Positions 14,101 through 23,100 of a stretch of DNA of 60,000 nt are shown in pieces. The position numbers and the translations under genes are program-made. A model generated the notes under the pieces. That model ran no database searches, was not told the DNA's origin, and saw only the letters and a program-made list of their open reading frames with translations. Numbering within the stretch: position 1 is the first letter of the stretch; the number at the start of each line of letters is the position of its first letter. The stretch comes from Mesostigma viride (Eukaryota; Streptophyta; Mesostigmatophyceae; Mesostigmatales; Mesostigmataceae). Location of the stretch: contig RPFO01000017.1 in the NCBI GenBank assembly GCA_009746045.1, positions 183,501-243,500 of the forward strand. Reading direction: 5' to 3'.

Positions 14101-17100
14101 TGGTCACGTCTGAGTTCATGGGTCTGTGCAAGGCTATAGAGGGTCTGCAGAGCGCGTCGATTGTTTGGAGGATAACCCTCATGCGTGCGTTGGGTGAGAT
14201 CGCAGAGTTTGAGGTATCTCCCTACGACCCATCGTTGTTCGTGGCGCGGATGCCGTCTGGTCCTATGTTTGTACAACTGCATGGGGATGACTGCGTGTCA
14301 TTGCTTCGCGGTCAGCCTTGCATGCATTCTATGCTGACATTGGGCGGCGGTTCCCAGTGGGTGAGTTGCAGCAATTGGGGCCGCAGACGCCACGGGTGTT
14401 TGCGGGGTGGTGCAAACCCTGCGGGTGGTGTCGGGTAAGCACCGGATGCACTTGGGTATTCCTGACAAGTACAGGGAGGAGCTCATGCGCGATGTGGAGG
14501 AGTTGTGCGCCAAGGGTTTGTGGAGCAGATTGCGTGGCAAGCTCGGCTGGATGGCAGCGGTGTGTGGGCCTGACCTGCTGGTGTTAAGTAGGACTGTGGA
14601 TGAGGTGTTGGCTCTCGTTTCTCCGTCTGTGATCAAGCAGTATGTTGCTGAGAGCCAGGGTGTAGTACTTTCTGGTTTGTCTCTTTCTCAGCCGATTGTG
14701 TTGCATTGCTTTGCTGACACGTCTGGCGAGGGCAGGGAGCTCACCAAGACGAGAGCTCGCATGGGCGGCTTGTTTGTGCTCTCCAACCCCAAGGGCAATG
14801 GTTCGCTCTGTGGGTGGTACTCTAGGTTGTGCCGCAGGGTGGCAGTTGGATCGGATACCAATGAGTGTCGCGGGGTGTGTGAGTGCATCAAGGCGTCCCT
14901 GTATCTAGAGCAATTTCTGCGCTGGATGGGCAAGTGGCTGGATGCTCGTTTGGTACTGACCACGACTGTGCATACCGACAGTCAGCCGCTTGTGAGTTTC
15001 ATTCTCAACAGCCTGTCCAGGACGCGCGACCTGGATTTCCTACTACTCAAGGAACTGTCATACGCAGTGAGCGTGCTTCATCTACCTGGGAAGCTCAACC
15101 CGGCTGATGCGCTGACCAAGCTGTTTGCTGGGGCGCGCGACCAGTATCGCCTCCTGCGGATGGTCATGGGGGGCTCTCTCGGGGATCTGCAAGGACTGCT
15201 GGAGGGTTTGATGTAGATCTGGGCAATGGACCATGTGGCATGAGAATTTCAGGCTGGCAGGCGTTGGGACGCATTACATGTGGGCTGGGAATGACCCCTG
15301 GATCGAGCCCATCTCAGGATGACCCAGTACGGTTGGATAACTCTATCTTGGTGGGGATGTACCTGATGGGATGGTCCTGGGTTGAGGACCTGATCGGAGG
15401 CGGGGACTGTGGTTGGTGATGTGTGAAAGTCCGTGGGTTCAGGGTGTGGTTGGTGTTGGAGCCGAGGGTGGTCTTTTGATCAGTCTTGTATTCTCGCTTG
15501 CTTACTTGACTTACTGACAGATGCTGGTTGTACTACCAGGGCGTGAATGGGCGCCAAGTGAGGGGTGCGGACTCCCCTAGTACATAGCGTCCTGTGTTAG
15601 TGCTTCCTGGTGAGGTGTCTGTCGGTTACTCTCGAGCTGAGTGAGATAATGATTGGTGGGATGTGTGACTGCTCGGGAAAAAGCGGCTGGTGTTATATTA
15701 TAGGTTTCAGCTCGCAGTCACATGGAAATAATTAATGATTGTGTGCCGGTACTTAGCCATTTTGTGGTTCGAGGCGTTCGGGTTAATTCGGCGCATTGGG
15801 ACTTAGCCGTTTTGAGGTTCGGCTGAATTTTGGCTTGTGTGATCCACAACGATTTAAGTTACGCTGTGTGCGTTATGCCTCGTGAGTTACGCCCTAGACT
15901 TTGGCTGTGCGGCACTGGTCCGGTACTGAGGTGCGGACTAGGATTCTGGGTACTGCCGGCTGGCGTGACAAGTGGCGAGATACTGGTGTGTGTCGATTGG
16001 TCGGTACTCGGCTGGTGTGTTGTAACGGAGATGTGTAACGGAGATGCGTTCCCAGGCTTGCGTCGGTGCCTAGCGCTGCAGGCTAGCCTAGCCGCCTGAC
16101 AGACGATGATGATCCAAAAGCCAGCATTGTGTTGCGGCGGTCCAACGGTTGTTGCTGCTATGCTGGCAATGGCTATGGTTGCGCTGGTAAATTAAGCTGG
16201 GGGCTTGGCTCTGAGTTTGTAACCTGATTACCGTAAAATTATCATTTAATAAAATTCGAACTCGATTTTAACAATACCTCCCACCTAGAGCAAGGCTGTT
16301 TGGTCTACTCTGGCCCTCCCCCCTTGGAGGCCATGAGCCCACGAAGCAAAGGGTATTGCAGCTCAGCCTTCTCCTCCAGCTTGGTGAGAGCATCTGCAGG
16401 GTTGTCCACGCCAGCCACATGTTCAATGTTAGCTAAGCAAGACATTTCCTTGAGCAACAAATAATCAAGGTCCCTGCTCCTGGCCAGCTGCCTGTGCACA
16501 AACTGCACCATGCCCATGCTGTCAGTTCTTACCAGTGTGTGCATCTGCAACCGACAGGAAGCCACTTGACATAGCTGGTAAAATAGCTCCCTCAAGTAAA
16601 GAGCAGTATGAAGCCCTTCACAGATTGCCCTGCACTCAGCAATGTCACTGCTGGGAGTTACCCTGTTCTGCAACCGACTGTACCAGCAGACCAGAGAGGA
16701 CTGTTCCTGCACCAGGGATATTAATGCTGCTGCACGGCCCCTGACCTCTGTGACCTTCCTACTATCCATAGAACTGTCCACATATAGCATCATGTCAAAA
16801 GGCCTGTACAAATCCAAAGGACCCAGCATGAGAGGGGGAGACATGCGAACAGCCTCTACCACTCTCTCAGCACCCACCTCAACCAGTTGGGAATCGGTCA
16901 ACCGACTCAGTACCAACAGGTCAGGAGCACAAATGCTGGCCAGCCATGCCAACATACCTCGTATTGTTGCACATCTGGCCTGGGTGATGGGCTCCTGCAA
17001 GGCATCTATGATCTGCTGAGGATAATCCTTACCACCCTCCAGCTGGATGGACCATGTACCCTGCTGTTGGACCAAGGTCGCCTGCATTCCACAAAACACC

Positions 17101-20100
17101 ATGGGCTCATTCTCAACCATGTACTGGATCTTACCCAGTTCAAACCGTTTCTGGATCCTGGCCAGAGTCAACTCTTGCCAAGTGGGATGGCCCAGGAGAT
17201 GCAGATCATCACCATGCAGGGAGGCAAACGCTGGCAGCCCCTCATAGCTACCCTGAAACAGACAAGGATCAACTGGAGAGACTGAGAGACCACAGACAGA
17301 CCTGAGGTACTTCTCCAAGCTCTTTCTCCAGATGATGGGACTCGATCTAAGGCCTTCCACGCCTTTGAGAATCCTCAAATACCTCGTCTTCAGCTCTGCC
17401 CTCCATACTGCAGGCACCTTAACAAAGAAAGGGGGTATTGTGCGCCAAGTATCCTGTGCTTCCTGCTGATCACCCTTAAGAAAAGCCCTCTTGAAATCTA
17501 CCAACACAGAGCTATAGGGTATCCCCTTCTGCAGAAAAGACAAATAAATGCACAACAAAATCCTCCATGTATCATGCAGCATCCCTGGTGTGTAAAGCTC
17601 CTCATCTGCTAACTGTCCAGTGCCATGGTACTCAGTCACAACTGGTCTGACATGTGGCACCTGTACGCCATCTACCTCCTTGAGCTTGAGGACAAACATC
17701 AATCTGAGCAGCTGGTGATCCTCAGGGAGGACATCCACAGGCTCTGCACAGTTGGCAACTATCCACTCATGCCCAGAAGCAACAAAGCCAAGAGTCCATG
17801 CCTTAGCCATCTTGGGGCTTTGCATCATCTCCACTAGCTTGCGCCAAGGTACAGGACTCGTTCCTGGGATCTGGTACCTCTGCACACCCAACTCACGTGG
17901 GTCAAACGTAGTAGGGAGGATCAGCAGGTCCCCAGCAATGGGCTCCTTTGTATCAGGACCCTCTGCCTCTAGACCCCTCACAGCCCTTACAGCCACACTA
18001 AGACCCTGGGAGTAGCGATATCTCTGCAAGGGAAGGCGGCCCTGCCCTTCTAATGCTAGCTCCTCAGAGGATATCCTCACCCCTGGTAAGCACAAGAAGT
18101 TCTGACCTAGAATGGCAGGCCCCTGATACCCTTCAACCACACTGAACGTGGTGGGCACCCCCAGGATAGGCACACTCACTTCTCCCAAGATCTTCATGGA
18201 CACATTCCCAGAGAAATCAGACACAGCTAGGCAGCTAGGGGATGACCACTGCAAGCCTGCAGCATCCTCTACCCTTAGAATGGACACCTGTGAGTTGGTA
18301 TCCACTTCTAGTGCTGGTGCCCCACATGACCCCCATCCCGTGAGCTTAGATACCTTGGGATCACGCTTGCTGTTCTGCAGAGCTCGAATGATGTCCGCCA
18401 TAAGCAGCCCCCTGGACTGTGGTGCAGCCCTGGCCACCTCTGGCCTTGTGACAGACGTCTCAGCAGACTCCTGCTCACCCTCATCCATCCAGGACAGACC
18501 ATAATCCAAGCATGGTGGGTTAGCATCTGCTGCCTGGCTCTCATCCTGCTCATCTCCCTCCAAGGGAGGATCAGGGCCGTCTTCAGGCCAGATTGCAGTT
18601 GGCCTTCTCTCCTTGACGTGAGCCCAGGATAGCCTGTACACGTGCTTGGGATTACTCTCCAAAGCCACCAGACAAGAATGGTTAGTTTCCTCAACATGGG
18701 TTACCTGCCCATCTTGCCACTTGCCACGCTTGCCTGGTAATGACGGTTCCTTCCACATCCTGACCCTCAGTCCCACCTGGGGCCTCAGCATTTTCCAACC
18801 CTTGTCCTTACGCCTCAATCTGGAAAACACCCTGTCTGCCTTCTTCAGGCAGGCTGCCACCACGTCCTGTGATAGCATAGCAAAGGCTCCTTGCCAATCT
18901 TCCAAGCAAACATCTCTGCCTGCTTAGAGTGACCAAAGATATGGTGTAGAGTGTTTCCAGCCTGAGCATAGCTCAACCCCCTGTCAGCCTGGCTGCACAG
19001 AGAGGAACGTGACAAAGACTGTGTGCTTGGGATAGCACGACCCACCTGCTGTTCTCTTGCTCCAGGGACCTCCTCCAAGGTAGCTCGGCTCCCAGAGCCA
19101 GCCCCGGTTCCCACAGAAGCTGCAGGTCCTTCCAGTCTGGCGGCTTGACTCCCAGAGTCAACCCCAACAACTGGAGACCCTGCACCTGCCACAGGCACGG
19201 GGAATTCCACTGCTGCAGCAGCGTTATTGCAATCATTGAGTGGAAGCACCTCATCATTCCCAACCCCTTGCTGCTGCACAAGAGGGACACCCCCATTACT
19301 ATGTACAACTGTTCGTCCCACTAGGGGTGATTGACTATTTACAGGGGACAACATCTCAAGTCATGGCTTACCCACCTGGCCAGAGCCTGCTCCAGCAGAC
19401 TTGGCCTGGTCCGGGCAGTCACGTCGCCAATGACCCGTCCTGCCACATCCAAAGCACTTGTCATCCTTCCCAGCAGCAGCCTTCTTCAGGCCACCCTGGT
19501 TCTGGCTGCTCTGACTGGCCTGGGTGCCCTGGCCCTGGCTCTTGCCTTGCCCTTGGCCACCCTTGTTCTGCTGACCACCCTGGTGACCACCAGCCTGCTG
19601 CTGACCCTTGCCTTTGGATCCCTGCTGCTGGCCCTTGCCACCCTGGTTACCATTCTGCCTGCGCCTGTTAGCCCTCTGACGCCTGCTAGGTCTGGTTTCT
19701 CCCTGAGCACCCTGCCCAGGGGCGTCACCATGGACCTGATGAGCGGAGGCTGAAGGGGCACCAGTCACCTGGATTGCCTTACAAGCAGCATTGTCAGATG
19801 GACGGATATTGAAAATAACCTTTTGCAAGGCTGGCCACGTCCCATCTGTCTGATCAGCAAACATCCTAGCTGCATTTCTCCCATCCACACTCAGCCCCAT
19901 GCGATCCAGGAAGTAATCTGCTACTGCTCTATCAGTCAGATTGAAGCCATGCTTGGCCCCCTTCTCCCTGATGCGTGTGAGCCGCTGCAGCTCCTCAGCT
20001 ATTGTGCCCTTGATCTCAAAGGTATCATAGCTGAGCTTATAGTGATTAGTGAGGTTGAGTACCTTATCAGAAAACTCCTGACGTAGGCCCTCTAGGAACT

Positions 20101-23100
20101 GAGACCAAGTCAGCTTGTCCTTGACAGCCTGCCTAGCCTTGTCCCTCACCCTCTCACTTGAATCCCTATTAGTCGTGGATGTGTGGAATACCTGCACAAG
20201 GTTGACAGTGGGATCTACAGAGCATGAAACTAGCTCCATATCCTCCAACCACTTGTCTAGCTCTTCCTGTCCCACAGGAGGCTTGAGAGGCTTGTGGCCA
20301 TTCATCACAGCCACAGCACTCATATGAGGTCTAGTCCCAGGCAAAGCACGAGGGTCACTGCCAATGACAGCAGCTCCTACTGGTGCTAATGGCGCAGGAA
20401 CATGAGCTGCAGGAACACCAGACGGAGGCACACATGGTCTCTTACCAGGTGCTTGCCGTTCAGCATCAGTCTGGCCCTCCCCCGTCAGCACCACGCCGTC
20501 GGTTGGCCACCCTGCACGCTCCTCCCCTTGTGCCACCTCTTTCCTCTTCCGGTTGGACGCCCTCCTGCCATTGACGCCCTCTGCCGTTGGGATTGCCTGT
20601 CCCTCTGGCACGACGTTGGCGGGGCTTCCCGTGTCTGCCCTTGCCTCACCCCCGCCATCCCCTGCTCCCGCCCCGCTCCCGCTGCCGCCCCCGCGCGTGT
20701 TACGAAGCATTATAGAATACCACAGAAAACACACGCAGATATGGCCGCTGGAACCCACTCAGGCTCACGCACTTACTCCAGACGAGGCCGCCTCCTGGCT
20801 TGCACTCGCCTGCCCCTCCTCACGGTCTGGACGCTGCTCAACACCCTCAGCAACCGTTGTGGCTGCTGCTGTCTCTGCGACAATCTGGAGGTCTGGGTTA
20901 AACTCTCCCAGCACGCAGGTCACAGGTCGCCCGTCTTCCTTGCGTTCGACTGGATGTTGTGTCTCGCCTGGGTTGCGATGCCAAGCAAGATTGCGCAACC
21001 ACCGCTTACCGCCGCCGACCAGCTCGTTCTGCTCGCCTCGGCCGTAACGGTCGTACTCGTGAGTCGCCTCACGAGGTATATGCAGATCAGCTCTCTGCCT
21101 TGCCTCGTAGGTCTCGGTAGTGCCGTCGCCCTCGTTTATCTGCTGGGCTGAGCGCTTGACGGAGCCCTCTGGCTTGTCAGTCCACTCAAAATGGACGTCT
21201 TCAGGCGTCTTCTCGACCCCTGCGACAATCTCCACCTCCGGACCCCACGCAGTGGTGGTTTCCGGCCTCGGTGTATCAAGCCTTGAGTAGACCCCGAAAG
21301 GCTGCGTGGTAATATAAAACCTGTCTGCGTACCCTCTCGACTCTTGCAAAAGGACAGCAACAAGATTCTCAATGGTTTGGGCAAACACCTCTGCCGTGCT
21401 CCAAGGATTTACCGTCTCCCGAGCACGCGCGTTCCGGATGATGTCGGCGTCTGGTACCCCCTCTCCTAGCACTGCTGTCGCCACCCAGTGGTTAAACAGT
21501 CGGGTGCTGCCGAGCGCTGTTGCCACAATCTGGCTAAGCGCCTCCCTGGCAAGGTCGAGACCGGCAAGCGTGATATGGGCGCCCTGATAAGCGACCTCCA
21601 CACGATTAGCAGTTTCAGCTAGCGCGTCTCGTAGGCGCACCAACTCTTCCACCGCCACTCGCCCCGTCTCACCTGGAGAAATCACGACGCGAGCCCGTTG
21701 TATAATCGGGTCCGCCGCCGCTGGCCTGTTGCCTCCCCCACTCACCGCCACCCACCCCTCTTCTGCCAAGTGCCTCGCTACGTAGGCCGCTTGCACGAAT
21801 GTTGGAGCGTTTGCTTGGTTACGGTAGGGGAAAAACGCTTGCGCGTCTCTCTGCTCGTTCGCCTCACCAGCACCGTGGCTGCTTGACGATGAACCAGACA
21901 TGAAAGCGTGGAAGCAATAGTACGATTTGCGCAGCAACTCGTCAGCAGAGCTTGTGAGCTCCTGGTCCTTGCCGGCTGGAATGACCCTAGGCTGCTGGCT
22001 AGCAACCTTTATCCTCACACCAGGCCTACGACCCTCGATAGGCTCGCCACTCGTCGTGACGACCAAGGTAACTTCGTGTGTGAAGACGCTCGTTGCCTCG
22101 TTGAGCCTCGAGCTATATGCAACCTCGTTCCATCCTTGTTCCTCGGTCATGAGCAACGCTGGGCAACGCTACATTGCCAGAGCCTCGTATCGCTGCCTTG
22201 CATCCTCGTTGCAGGCAGCATACAGGAATCTCTGGCTATCCTGTGTCTAGGACAGCACAGGACCTGCCACAGTCCTGCAAGGACTTACATCCTTGCAGAC
22301 CTGCTGGCTGGTTACTGGCTTCTACTAGCCACAGTACCGTTGAGCCCTCAGTACACTGTGTCCCAGTCACGTGAGAGTCCAGGCTAAGCCTGTGCAGGCA
22401 CGGCCTGCCACGTGTCCTGTCCACTATGCCCTGAGTGTGCACCGCCCTCGCCCACCGGTCGGCAGTACTTCGGGACTTGATAACTTTCTCGTCCCTTGTC
22501 TGTTCTAGGCGGTTGACACGGCGTTGGAAAGGTCTCCTCAACCTGCATCCATCTAGCACATTGGTGCCCCAATATGCTAACTACTTGACCTCAGTTCGAT
22601 TGTTGCACCATCGTCTCTCTGCGGAGATACCCCTCAGCACGAAAAAAATCAACCGAAATCGCGGCGGATGAACGTACCTGTGCAGCCACTTCTCCCTCAG
22701 CGTCTCCGCCATCCTCATCTCCTCCAGCGTTTTCATCCACCCCATCCTCATCTCCTCCAGCGTTTTCTTCCTCTCCGGCAGCGCCTGCTGAGGCCAAACC
22801 CCCCACCTGTCAACACCGAATACGACAGCTCATTGGAAATCAAAATTAGTCGACATTTGTATATTTCGCATAATGCGCTCACTAAAACTTCAGGCGAAAT
22901 GCAGACATCCGGATATCGTTCAATGCTTACCATTTCCAGCTCGAGTCCAGACCAAATACCAGCACTGTCAACAGCCATCGCCGCAGCCGCCCCCTGAAAA
23001 AAGACAACAGATTGGTGGGGGGCACCGTTGAAATTAGCCGAAGATGTCAGTCTCAATAAAAGGGTGAGGGTCTACCTGCAGCTAGACCCCATGTAAGATG

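Larger units (their letters stand above)
9475..16273 (+). mobile_element. Ty1/copia retrotransposon A nested in B
   Basis: LTRs of 583 bp (9475-10057 and 15691-16273) start TGTTA and end TAACA. ATACC is duplicated at 9470-9474 and 16274-16278. The interior holds gag and pol on the plus strand, opposite to B. The element inserted just downstream of the B pol stop. The leader between the LTR and the gag ATG is only 40 nt. No standard primer-binding site was recognised. Confidence 0.95.
7912..22582 (-). mobile_element. Ty1/copia retrotransposon B, integrase-defective, carrying nested element A
   Basis: Two direct LTRs (7912-8565 and 21925-22582) enclose, on the minus strand, an extra ORF, gag and pol. 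ACTTG duplicates border the element (7907-7911, 22583-22587). It is 14.7 kb as found and 7.87 kb without element A. It lies in intron e/f of the minus gene, on the same strand. A purine tract (aagaaagggttgg) precedes the 3' LTR. The order integrase remnant, protease-like, RT, RNase H places it with Ty1/copia. Confidence 0.92.

Noticed and set aside
9614-16099. An 89-codon frame present in both LTRs of element A (9614-9883, 15830-16099)
   Set aside because: Its presence twice follows from LTR identity. No domain or start context supports it.
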